Shown here: piece after piece, positions 33,826 through 41,968 of the stretch
Position numbering within the stretch: position 1 is the first letter of the stretch
Layout: every line of letters starts with the position of its first letter
DNA from: Lachnospiraceae bacterium
GTDB taxonomy: Bacteria; Bacillota; Clostridia; Lachnospirales; Lachnospiraceae
Assembly: GCA_015057425.1 (NCBI GenBank)
Contig: SVEL01000003.1
Span: 124,001-188,000 of the forward strand
DNA: 64,000 nucleotides
Direction of reading: 5' to 3'
Notes under the pieces: model-generated
What the model was told of the DNA's origin: nothing
Databases searched by the model: none
What the model saw: the letters and a program-made list of their open reading frames with translations, nothing else
Position numbers and translations under genes: made by a program

Positions 33826-34983
33826 ATGAATAAAGTATTAAAAGAAATATTAAAATATGTTGCAATTTTTGCAGTATTGTTTGTCGTATTATTCTGTACT
33901 GATAAGCTCTTGCGTAAAAAGTATATGACAAGCGAGCTTGAAGGTGCAATGGTTGAAGAATACTATGATAACATCGGCAATAACGAGGTTGTATTTGTAG
34001 GTGACTGTGAAGTATATGAGAACTTTTCGCCTATAACTATGTGGGAAAAGTATGGTATTACAAGCTACATCAGAGGAAGTGCCCAGCAGTTGGTGTGGCA
34101 GTCGTATTATCTTCTTAAGGAAACTTTTGAGTATGAAGTGCCGAAGGTGGCTGTATTTAATGTGTTGTCCCTTAAATATAATACACCGCAAAAAGAAGGA
34201 TATAACCGCATGACTCTTGATGGAATGAAGATGTCAGCCATTAAATTAGAGGCTATTGAAGCATCTATGACAGAGGATGAGGAACTTATTTCCTATATTA
34301 TTCCTTTTATTAAGTTCCATAAAAGATGGAGTGAGCTTTCAGAAGAAGACTTTATTTACTGGTTTAAGAATGATAAGGTTACTGTTAACGGTTATCTTAT
34401 GAGAGCAGATGTTAAGCCGGTAGACTATCTTGCAGATTATTATGAGGAAAATGGCAAGGTTTCCCTTACTTATGATGAGTTGGTAAAGATATGCAGAGGA
34501 ACTCCTAACCGTTATGATTCATCAAAGGATTTTGGCGAAAATGCCATGAAGTATCTTGATATGATGACTGAGCTTTGCAAGGAAAATGGCGTAGAACTTG
34601 TACTTTTAAAGTCACCAAGTATAGAACCATACTGGTATCCTGAATGGGATAAATGTATTGAAGATTATGCAACTGCCAATGATTTGTTATATATAAATAT
34701 GCTTGACAGTCTTAATGAGATGGAGATAGATTTTCTTACGGATACTTATGATCAGGGCTTGCATTTAAATGTATACGGTGCTGAAAAAGCCGCTGATTGG
34801 CTTGGTAAGAAGCTTACGGAAAACTTTACGTTAACTGATTACAGAAATAACGAAGAGGTTTCAAAGAACTGGAAAGAAAAATCAGACTTTTATTATGATA
34901 TGAAAGCTGACCAGGAAGCAGAGTTTGCAGAAAAAGGTTACTTAGAGAAGTTTAAGAAAACAGATATAACTGGCAAAAACTAA
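33826..34983 (+). CDS. SGNH-hydrolase-like membrane-anchored protein with Cys at the nucleophile position (DltD-like role)
   Basis: The 385-residue product has one N-terminal membrane helix (residues about 9-26) and an outer domain. Its first block, VVFVGDCEVYENFSP (about residues 55-69), matches the SGNH block I, where GDS is usual. Here Cys61 stands in the Ser position, followed by Glu. The last block is DQGLHLNVYG, with Asp309 and His313 as candidate triad partners. Such proteins follow MBOAT genes in Dlt-like and polysaccharide-acylation loci and complete the transfer. ATG 33826 follows AAAGGGA; the site partly lies in a small GGGA/TCCC stem. Activity through Cys, or a non-catalytic role, cannot be decided here. 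Confidence 0.8.
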   Translation: MNKVLKEILKYVAIFAVLFVVLFCTDKLLRKKYMTSELEGAMVEEYYDNIGNNEVVFVGDCEVYENFSPITMWEKYGITSYIRGSAQQLVWQSYYLLKETFEYEVPKVAVFNVLSLKYNTPQKEGYNRMTLDGMKMSAIKLEAIEASMTEDEELISYIIPFIKFHKRWSELSEEDFIYWFKNDKVTVNGYLMRADVKPVDYLADYYEENGKVSLTYDELVKICRGTPNRYDSSKDFGENAMKYLDMMTELCKENGVELVLLKSPSIEPYWYPEWDKCIEDYATANDLLYINMLDSLNEMEIDFLTDTYDQGLHLNVYGAEKAADWLGKKLTENFTLTDYRNNEEVSKNWKEKSDFYYDMKADQEAEFAEKGYLEKFKKTDITGKN

Positions 34984-34997
34984 ACTTCCTAATATAG

Positions 34998-35011
34998 ATT
35001 CCATATGGAAT
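34998..35011 (+). repeat. 14-base perfect palindrome between the SGNH-like and glycosidase-like genes
   Basis: ATTCCATATGGAAT is its own reverse complement. It lies in a 53-base gap, 15 bases after the stop of the SGNH-like gene. It could be a protein-binding site or a weak stem. Confidence 0.6.
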
Positions 35012-35036
35012 TTCCTGATAGTACGGAGATTGATAT

Positions 35037-36191
35037 ATGAAAGAAAGACCTGAAAAAGCATCGAAGGTGTCTGAAAAAGATATTATCGAGCTTAAAGCGG
35101 AAAAAATAATAAAAAGAGCCTCAAGAAAAGTGGGATATGACAGAAAGTCTTTGCCGGGAAAGGTTAAAGACTTTTTGTTGTGTGCAGCTTTAACATTTTT
35201 ATTTACATTAGGAGCAGCTTTTGTGGGAGTGGTGGCTGTTATATGGATATGTATGAACGGTCCGTCAGCAAAGGCAAGAGAACTGTTGGTGTCGTCGCTT
35301 AAAGAAACAAGTGCGGCAGGATTTGTGGCTCATCTCTTTGTACCGGATATTGAGATTGAACATATATTATTTGATGCAGATGATGATGTAGTTAATGGTG
35401 ATACTGATAAGGACCTTATACAAATTCCGGAAGATATAGGCGGAAATGAATCTTCAGGAGGAGAACAAACTGGTGAAAATACGGGAGATGCTGAAGAAAA
35501 AGATGTTGAAGTGATTGATGTTGTAGGGCCGACGTACAACGGAAAGTTAGTAATAGTAAAAGACCCGTCAAGAGTGAAACTTGGAGTGTCAGGGACATAC
35601 GGGGCAGGATTTTCGGGACAGACTCTCGAAACCATTGTAAAGAAATATGATGGATTATATGGTGTAAATGCAAGTGGTTTTGAAGATGAAGGCGGCAGCG
35701 GAAGTGGCGCCGTACCTGTAGGACTTGTAGTTTCCGAAGGTGTGCTTTTGTGGGGCGATGTAAATACAAAGTATGATGTAATAGGATTTGACAGCAATAA
35801 TATATTGATTATAGACACTATGACAGCCGGCGAGGCAATTGAGAGAGGAATAAGGGATGCTATGTCATTTGGACCGTTTCTTGTAAAGAACGGCACACCT
35901 ATATACAAAGGTGGTGGTGTCAATCCAAGAACGGCTATCGGACAAAGAGCAGATGGCGCAGTTATTCTGGCAGTTATTGAAGGCAGACAGATATCAAGTA
36001 TCGGAGCCACTATGAGAGACCTTACAAATCTTATGTTAGATTATGGCGCAGTTAATGCGGCCAACCTTGACGGAGGCAGCTCTTCGTCACTTTATGGAAA
36101 TGGTAAGTATATAATTGAAGGATCATATATATTTGGAACAAGAAAAATTCCAAATGCATTTATAGTAACGAAAAAGCAGATTGTTGAGTAA
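35037..36191 (+). CDS. Phosphodiester glycosidase (NAGPA)-like surface protein
   Basis: The 384-residue product has a basic cytoplasmic start, one membrane helix (residues about 45-70), an acidic Gly/Glu linker (about 115-165) and a NAGPA-type domain from about 175 to the end. Signatures are GLYGVNASGFEDEG, GPFLVKNGTPIYKGGG, PRTAIGQRADGAVILAVIEG and the NLDGGSSSSLY motif. The family includes the uncovering enzyme that removes GlcNAc from a phosphodiester and bacterial proteins acting on surface polysaccharides. In this position it may edit or trim a phosphodiester-linked wall polymer, which is inference. It follows the SGNH-like gene by 53 bases and is probably in the same operon. Confidence 0.85.
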   Translation: MKERPEKASKVSEKDIIELKAEKIIKRASRKVGYDRKSLPGKVKDFLLCAALTFLFTLGAAFVGVVAVIWICMNGPSAKARELLVSSLKETSAAGFVAHLFVPDIEIEHILFDADDDVVNGDTDKDLIQIPEDIGGNESSGGEQTGENTGDAEEKDVEVIDVVGPTYNGKLVIVKDPSRVKLGVSGTYGAGFSGQTLETIVKKYDGLYGVNASGFEDEGGSGSGAVPVGLVVSEGVLLWGDVNTKYDVIGFDSNNILIIDTMTAGEAIERGIRDAMSFGPFLVKNGTPIYKGGGVNPRTAIGQRADGAVILAVIEGRQISSIGATMRDLTNLMLDYGAVNAANLDGGSSSSLYGNGKYIIEGSYIFGTRKIPNAFIVTKKQIVE

Positions 36192-36207
36192 AAACGGAGA
36201 CTTATAT

Positions 36208-37326
36208 ATGAAATGGAAGTTTAAAACTTTTATATTAATATACGGAATACTTGTAATTGTGGGATTAGGTTATCTCTGCAATTATGTTTGGGCGTCTCTT
36301 GAGCAGTATCAGGAGAGTTATGATGCCGAATACAAAAATTCCAATCCGCAGTTTGCCATGGACGAGTTTATGAATGAACTTGATATGGATTATGTTCTTG
36401 GTATGGTGGAAAGCCATGAAAAGGTCAAAGTTACTACCTTTGAAGATATGGACTGTATTAAAGAAATGTACAAAAAAGACTGTGGTTCAGGAAAGTTTTC
36501 ATATGTTGAGGACAAAGATAAAAGTGATAAGGATAAGAAAATTTATTATGTTATGACGGAAGATTATGAACCAATTCTTTCGGTGTCGGTAGTCAGCACG
36601 GACAGAACGGAAGAATTTGGATTTAATGTATGGGAAGTTAAAGACATTACTCTTGAAAAGTTTTATGAACCAACTTACTCTGCAACGATACGAGTGCCTG
36701 TAGATTCAGTAGTTACAGTCAATGGTATTACATTAGTTCCGGGACAGGGCTGTACATATTATGATGATGTGAATTATGACAGTAAATTTGCGACAGAAGT
36801 TATAAAATTTACCGGAAAATATACAACATACAGATATATTCAAACTGAAAAATTATATAATGAACCTAAGATAGAGGTTGTGGATGAAGGCAAGACATTA
36901 GCTTACAACACAACTGAAGACGGAGTTATGGATTATGAAGTATTTGCTTCTGAAGAGTTTATAAATAACGTAACGGGAGCCGTAATAACAGCGGAAGCTG
37001 TCTATGCCGATTATATTGCAAGATATAAAGAACTTGAAGAAGTGGTACAACACATTGTACCAAATACGGTATTTGCCAAAGAAACAAATGATGCACAGGC
37101 GTTTATTATATTTATAGTACGTCCAAAAAGCGTAACTTATTCAGATTGGGATATCAGTGAAGTAAAAACTTACGGAAGTAATATGTTCCAGTGTAAGCTT
37201 AGCTACACGCAGTATGTAAGTTATGGATATAAAGTTATGGAATATAAAAGTGTTAAACATGCCTTGTTTAAGTATGAAAACGGACAATGGCTTATAGCAT
37301 ACCAGAAGAACTATGAAAACAGATAA
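36208..37326 (+). CDS. Unknown membrane-anchored protein between glycosidase-like and sortase genes
   Basis: I do not recognise this 372-residue protein. It has a short basic start, one membrane helix (residues about 7-29, LIYGILVIVGLGYLCNYVW) and a long outer region rich in acidic and aromatic residues. The last 80 or so residues (VTYSDWDISEVKTYG, ending KYENGQWLIAYQKN) have the look of an NTF2-like fold, by eye only. ATG 36208 follows ACGGAG; the TTG at 36181 overlaps the previous gene and has no site. It is 16 bases after the glycosidase-like gene, so it is likely cotranscribed with the Dlt-like island. Confidence 0.7.
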   Translation: MKWKFKTFILIYGILVIVGLGYLCNYVWASLEQYQESYDAEYKNSNPQFAMDEFMNELDMDYVLGMVESHEKVKVTTFEDMDCIKEMYKKDCGSGKFSYVEDKDKSDKDKKIYYVMTEDYEPILSVSVVSTDRTEEFGFNVWEVKDITLEKFYEPTYSATIRVPVDSVVTVNGITLVPGQGCTYYDDVNYDSKFATEVIKFTGKYTTYRYIQTEKLYNEPKIEVVDEGKTLAYNTTEDGVMDYEVFASEEFINNVTGAVITAEAVYADYIARYKELEEVVQHIVPNTVFAKETNDAQAFIIFIVRPKSVTYSDWDISEVKTYGSNMFQCKLSYTQYVSYGYKVMEYKSVKHALFKYENGQWLIAYQKNYENR

Positions 37327-37339
37327 CTGTTTAAGTTAC

Positions 37340-37368
37340 TTGTCATTCAAAAGTTGGTGTGATAGAAT
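37340..37368 (+). promoter_or_regulatory. SigmaA-type promoter for the sortase gene
   Basis: TTGTCA (37340-37345) is 17 bases from TAGAAT (37363-37368), 43 bases ahead of the sortase start. The match is good, so the sortase can be transcribed independently of the island upstream. Confidence 0.65.
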
Positions 37369-37411
37369 ACAGTATACAATTAACCCTTTTATTTAGGAAA
37401 GGAAAGAGGAA

Positions 37412-38242
37412 ATGAACAATAAAGTAAGAAATCTTTTGAGATATGCAGTAATGATTATAGCCCTTGTGGTCTTCTCGTATTCGTCATACAAGCTGGCGAG
37501 TATATACATAGGATATAAAGAAGGTAATGATGTATATAAAAATATACAGGATGATTTCTTTGTGCCTAATATAGACCAAAGTGAAGGCGGAGATGAGGAT
37601 AATAATTCGGAAGATAATAATAATAACATTGTTATAGAAGGGGACGGCGAAGGACAGGAATTTGTATTTGACTTTGAAAGCCTTAAGAAGTTAAATAAAT
37701 ACGCTGTAGGTTGGATAAGCCTTGATGACGGTGAATATATAAGTTATCCTGTTTTGCAATGCGAAGACAATGATAAGTATTTAAGACGACTTATTACAGG
37801 AAAGAAAAATACAGCAGGTTCCATTTTTGTTGATTACAGATGCGAAGGTGGTCTTGATGCTAAGAATACAATAATATACGGACATAATATGAGAAATTTA
37901 TCTATGTTTGGAACATTGAAAAATTATTATGATGAGCCGGAATATTATAAGGAACACCCGTATTTTGATATATGGGTAGGTGAAAAGCAATACAGATATT
38001 ATGTATTCTCTATATATCATCTTAATATATATGATAACAATACATACCAGTTTAAGTACGAAACGGATGAAGCCTTTTTACAATATGTGGAAGAACGTAA
38101 GCAGTTATCAATAGTTCCTATAGATGTCGGTGAAATAACGGCACAAGACAAGATAGCGACATTGTCCACATGTGTAAGAAATCATGATGAGTTAAGGTTA
38201 ATATTACATCTTGTGAGAAGAGAAATACCTAAAGAAGAATAA
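37412..38242 (+). CDS. srtB: Class B sortase
   Basis: The 276-residue product is a membrane-anchored transpeptidase. One N-terminal helix (residues about 10-33) and an acidic linker rich in Asn/Asp/Glu (about 52-80) precede the sortase fold. The catalytic residues are visible: His158 in IIYGHNM, Cys254 in ATLSTC and Arg262 in DELRLIL. The layout with N-terminal anchor, the GHNM motif and the TLSTC box fits class B. It would join a sorted protein to peptidoglycan or to a pilus. The only obvious candidate substrate in the window is the surface protein at 16376, whose motif LDTGD is not the classical NPQTN of class B enzymes. Confidence 0.93.
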   Translation: MNNKVRNLLRYAVMIIALVVFSYSSYKLASIYIGYKEGNDVYKNIQDDFFVPNIDQSEGGDEDNNSEDNNNNIVIEGDGEGQEFVFDFESLKKLNKYAVGWISLDDGEYISYPVLQCEDNDKYLRRLITGKKNTAGSIFVDYRCEGGLDAKNTIIYGHNMRNLSMFGTLKNYYDEPEYYKEHPYFDIWVGEKQYRYYVFSIYHLNIYDNNTYQFKYETDEAFLQYVEERKQLSIVPIDVGEITAQDKIATLSTCVRNHDELRLILHLVRREIPKEE

Positions 38243-38261
38243 ACTGTAAAGGTGGTAAAGT

Positions 38262-40370
38262 ATGAACGAGATAGTAAATGTAGAAGAAATATTTGGAAAA
38301 AATGTATTTACATTAGGGAAGATGAAAGAAAGACTTCCGGAGAATATATATAATGAAGTGTTAAGTATAATGGAAACAGGTGGTGAGATGACTCTTGCTA
38401 CAGCAGATGTAGTTGCGGGAGCTATGAAGGACTGGGCTGTTGAAAACGGAGCAACACATTATACACACTGGTTCCAGCCTCTTACGGGAGTAACAGCTGA
38501 AAAACACGATGCATTTATTACAAATCCTGATTCAGAAGGAAAGATGATACTTAAGTTTTCCGGAAAAGAACTTATAAAAGGTGAACCGGATGCATCATCA
38601 TTTCCATCAGGAGGTCTTAGAGCGACATTCGAAGCCAGAGGATATACAGCATGGGATTGTACATCACCTGCATTTCTTAAGGAAGATGCTGCAGGCATAA
38701 TTCTCTGTATTCCAACAGCATTTTGTTCATATACGGGAGAAGCTCTTGACAAAAAGACTCCTCTGCTTAAATCAATGGAAGTTATAAATGAACAGGCTCT
38801 TAGAATTTTAAGATTGTTTGGAGACAATAAATCAACTAAAGTATCAGCATCAGTTGGTGCTGAACAGGAATATTTCCTTGTAGATAAGGAAAATTTCTTA
38901 AAGAGAGCAGACCTTATGTATGCAGGACGTACACTTTTCGGAGCACCTGCACCAAAAGGACAGGAAATGGATGACCATTATTTTGGGACCATCAGAGAGC
39001 GTGTCGGTGGCTTTATGCAGGACCTTAATGTAGAGTTATGGAAGCTTGGTGTTACAGCCAAGACGCAGCATAACGAAGCGGCACCTGCACAGCATGAGCT
39101 TGCACCGATATTTGATGTGGCCAATATAGCAGTAGACAGAAATCAGATAGTAATGGAAACTATGAAGAGAGTGGCCGGACGTCACGGAATGGCTTGTCTT
39201 CTTCATGAGAAACCGTATAAAGGTGTAAATGGTTCGGGTAAGCATAATAACTGGTCACTTTGTACAGATACAGGTGTAAATCTCCTTGAACCGGGACATA
39301 CTCCTAACCAGAATATACAGTTTTTATTTATTCTTGCCTGTGTTATGAAGGCAGTAGATACACATGCTGATTTACTTCGTCAGTCAGCGTCAGACGTGGG
39401 AAATGACCACAGACTTGGTTCTAACGAAGCTCCACCGGCTATTATATCTATTTTCCTTGGAGAACAGTTGGAGGATGTCGTTTCACAGCTTGTAGAAACA
39501 GGTGAAGCTAAGACATGTAACGAGACTGTAGTTCTTGAAACAGGTGTGAGTACACTTCCGATATTTGAGAAGGATACATCAGACAGGAACAGAACATCAC
39601 CGTTTGCGTTTACAGGTAATAAATTTGAATTCCGTATGGTGGGTTCATCGGATTCTATTGCAAGTGCCAATACAATACTTAATACTATTGTAGCTGAGGC
39701 TTTTTGTGAAGCTGCTGACTATCTTGAAAAAACAGAAAATTTTGATATGGCAGTACATGACCTTATTAAGGAATATATGTCAAAACACCAGAGAATAATA
39801 TTTAACGGTAACGGATATTCTGCTGAGTGGGTAAAGGAAGCGGAGAGAAGAGGACTTCCAAACATATCTACCATGGTTGAAGCGGTGGAAACTCTTGTGA
39901 CACCAAAGTCAATTGCGTTATTTGAGAAGTTCCACATTTTCTCAGAGGCAGAGCTTCATTCAAGAGCAGAAATTCTTTATGAAACATATTCTAAAACTAT
40001 TAATATAGAGGCTCTTACTATGATGGAAATGGCTGCAAGACAGATAATTCCTGCAGTTACAAGATATTCAAAGACATTGGCAGATACTGTGATTGCTGTT
40101 AAAGAAGCCGGTGCTGATGCAAGTGCACAGGCTGAAATTTTAAATGATGTTTCAAAGTATCTCAGAGAGGCAAAAGATGCTATCGACCATCTTGCAAAAG
40201 TAAGAGATGAAGCAGTCAAAATGTCATCAAAAGAGCAGGCATTCTATTATAAAAATGAAGTTGTAACTGCTATGGAAGCTTTGAGAACACCAATCGACAA
40301 GCTTGAGATGATTGTAGACAAGGAAGTGTGGCCGATACCGTCATATGGGGATCTTATGTTTGAAATATAA
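38262..40370 (+). CDS. glnN: Type III glutamine synthetase (GlnN)
   Basis: The 702-residue product matches the length of the type III family (about 700-730), far above the 440-470 of type I. It makes glutamine from glutamate, ammonia and ATP. Signatures include the SFPSGGLRATFEARGYTAWD segment, VGAEQEYFLVD, KTQHNEAAPAQHELAPIF, NGSGKHNNWS, and RNRTSPFAFTGNKFEFR. All are typical of GlnN and of its metal and glutamate sites. It follows the sortase gene by only 19 bases with a GGTGG ribosome site and no separate promoter seen, an unusual pairing. Confidence 0.97.
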   Translation: MNEIVNVEEIFGKNVFTLGKMKERLPENIYNEVLSIMETGGEMTLATADVVAGAMKDWAVENGATHYTHWFQPLTGVTAEKHDAFITNPDSEGKMILKFSGKELIKGEPDASSFPSGGLRATFEARGYTAWDCTSPAFLKEDAAGIILCIPTAFCSYTGEALDKKTPLLKSMEVINEQALRILRLFGDNKSTKVSASVGAEQEYFLVDKENFLKRADLMYAGRTLFGAPAPKGQEMDDHYFGTIRERVGGFMQDLNVELWKLGVTAKTQHNEAAPAQHELAPIFDVANIAVDRNQIVMETMKRVAGRHGMACLLHEKPYKGVNGSGKHNNWSLCTDTGVNLLEPGHTPNQNIQFLFILACVMKAVDTHADLLRQSASDVGNDHRLGSNEAPPAIISIFLGEQLEDVVSQLVETGEAKTCNETVVLETGVSTLPIFEKDTSDRNRTSPFAFTGNKFEFRMVGSSDSIASANTILNTIVAEAFCEAADYLEKTENFDMAVHDLIKEYMSKHQRIIFNGNGYSAEWVKEAERRGLPNISTMVEAVETLVTPKSIALFEKFHIFSEAELHSRAEILYETYSKTINIEALTMMEMAARQIIPAVTRYSKTLADTVIAVKEAGADASAQAEILNDVSKYLREAKDAIDHLAKVRDEAVKMSSKEQAFYYKNEVVTAMEALRTPIDKLEMIVDKEVWPIPSYGDLMFEI

Positions 40371-40394
40371 TAAATAGAGGATGGAGTAAAAGAC

Positions 40395-41402
40395 ATGGAT
40401 TTATTAATTGATATTGTTTTGCTGGTAATAGGCTTTGTATTGCTTGTAAAGGGAGCAGATTTCTTTGTAGACGGAAGTTCTACAGTAGCCAAAGTGTTTA
40501 AGATACCAAGTATAATTGTGGGACTTACTATAGTTGCAATGGGAACAAGCCTTCCTGAACTTTCTGTAAGTCTTGTGGCAGCATTAAACGGTGCCAATGA
40601 AATAGCAGTAAGTAATGTAGTTGGCTCCAATGTATTCAACCTTATAGTGGTTCTTGGTGCGTGCGCCATAATTTCGCCAATTGCAGTAGATAAAAGTGTT
40701 GTTAAGAGAGAATTTCCGTTTTCAATAATCATAACAATTGTACTTGCTCTTATGATTGCAGATAATTATCTTCCGCTGATACCGGATTATAAGCCTGAAA
40801 TCGCTGAAGGCGCAGAAAAGATGGTAGGTATAATTGACAGATTAGACGGAGCCATATTGTTGATAATTTTCATCGGATTTATGGTGTATACGGTTATGAC
40901 CGCCCTTAACCAGAGAAAAGCTGCAAAGGAACAGCCGGAGGAAGACGGACCGAAGAAAAATATATTTCTTGCAATTTTATTTATAGTAGGTGGTATAGCT
41001 GCTATAAAGTTTGGCGGAGATTTTGTAGTAGACAGTGCAAAGAGTCTGGCAATCAGGTTTGGAATGTCTGAAACGTTAGTGGGACTTACCATAGTGGCAG
41101 TAGGAACGAGCCTTCCTGAACTTGTTACATCAGTTGTGGCAGCAAGAAAAGGTGAGACATCACTTGCCATAGGTAATGTGGTAGGCTCCAATATATTTAA
41201 TGTTCTGCTGATTCTGGGTGTATCAAGTCTGATAAGCCCGGTAGGAGTAGTATTCTCATCACTTATAGATATGATAATTCTTATATTCTTAAGTGTTTTA
41301 GTATTAGTCTTTGTTAAGACAAAGGAAAGAATTGACCGAAAAGAAGGTATTATTATGGTAGCTCTTTATATTGCATATATGGTGTATGCAATTATAAGAT
41401 AA
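40395..41402 (+). CDS. Calcium/sodium antiporter (YrbG-like, CaCA family)
   Basis: The 335-residue product has about ten membrane segments in two inverted halves. Each half carries the alpha repeat of cation/Ca2+ exchangers, with GTSLPELSVSLVAALNG and SNVVGSNVFNL in the first and GTSLPELVTSVVAARKG and GNVVGSNIFNV in the second. The acidic residue in each GTSLPEL motif binds the cation. The start has a GGAG site. It lies between glnN and cyclophilin with short gaps, and no functional link is evident. Confidence 0.93.
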   Translation: MDLLIDIVLLVIGFVLLVKGADFFVDGSSTVAKVFKIPSIIVGLTIVAMGTSLPELSVSLVAALNGANEIAVSNVVGSNVFNLIVVLGACAIISPIAVDKSVVKREFPFSIIITIVLALMIADNYLPLIPDYKPEIAEGAEKMVGIIDRLDGAILLIIFIGFMVYTVMTALNQRKAAKEQPEEDGPKKNIFLAILFIVGGIAAIKFGGDFVVDSAKSLAIRFGMSETLVGLTIVAVGTSLPELVTSVVAARKGETSLAIGNVVGSNIFNVLLILGVSSLISPVGVVFSSLIDMIILIFLSVLVLVFVKTKERIDRKEGIIMVALYIAYMVYAIIR

Positions 41403-41452
41403 ATTTTGAAGTAATCGAAGAAACAAACTAAGAGAAAGTAGAGGAATAATAA

Positions 41453-41968
41453 ATGAATCCTATAGTTACATTGGAAATGACAAGCGGAAAGGTAATAAAG
41501 ATTGAGCTTTATCCTGAAGTAGCACCAAATACAGTAAATAATTTTGTAAGCCTTGTTAAGGCAGGATATTATGACGGACTTATATTCCACAGAGTTATTT
41601 ACGGATTTATGATTCAGGGCGGATGTCCTGACGGAACAGGAATGGGTGGTCCGGGATACAGCATTAAAGGAGAATTTGCTTACAACGGATTTGAGAACAA
41701 TCTTAATCATACAGAAGGCGTTATATCTATGGCAAGAGCAATGCATCCTGATTCGGCAGGTTCACAGTTCTTTATTATGCATAAGAACTCACCACACCTT
41801 GATGGTCAGTATGCTGCATTCGGTAAAGTGATTGAAGGACAGGAAGTTGTTAATGAAATAGCTGAGACTCAGGTTGATTACAACGACAGACCATTAGAAG
41901 TACAGAAGATTAAGCAGATGACAGTAGATACATTTGGAGTGGAATATCCTGCACCGGAAAAATGTTAA
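41453..41968 (+). CDS. Cyclophilin-type peptidyl-prolyl isomerase
   Basis: The 171-residue product is a compact cytoplasmic cyclophilin. It has FHRVIYGFMIQGGCPDGTGMGGPGY, the active-site Arg in FHRV, and the SAGSQFFIMHKNSPHLDG-type region (AMHPDSAGSQFFI, HLDGQYAAFGKVI). It speeds cis-trans isomerisation at proline. There is no signal peptide. The start has an AGAGGAA site. Its last seven bases overlap the start of the HAD-GNAT gene, so the two are coupled. Confidence 0.95.
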   Translation: MNPIVTLEMTSGKVIKIELYPEVAPNTVNNFVSLVKAGYYDGLIFHRVIYGFMIQGGCPDGTGMGGPGYSIKGEFAYNGFENNLNHTEGVISMARAMHPDSAGSQFFIMHKNSPHLDGQYAAFGKVIEGQEVVNEIAETQVDYNDRPLEVQKIKQMTVDTFGVEYPAPEKC

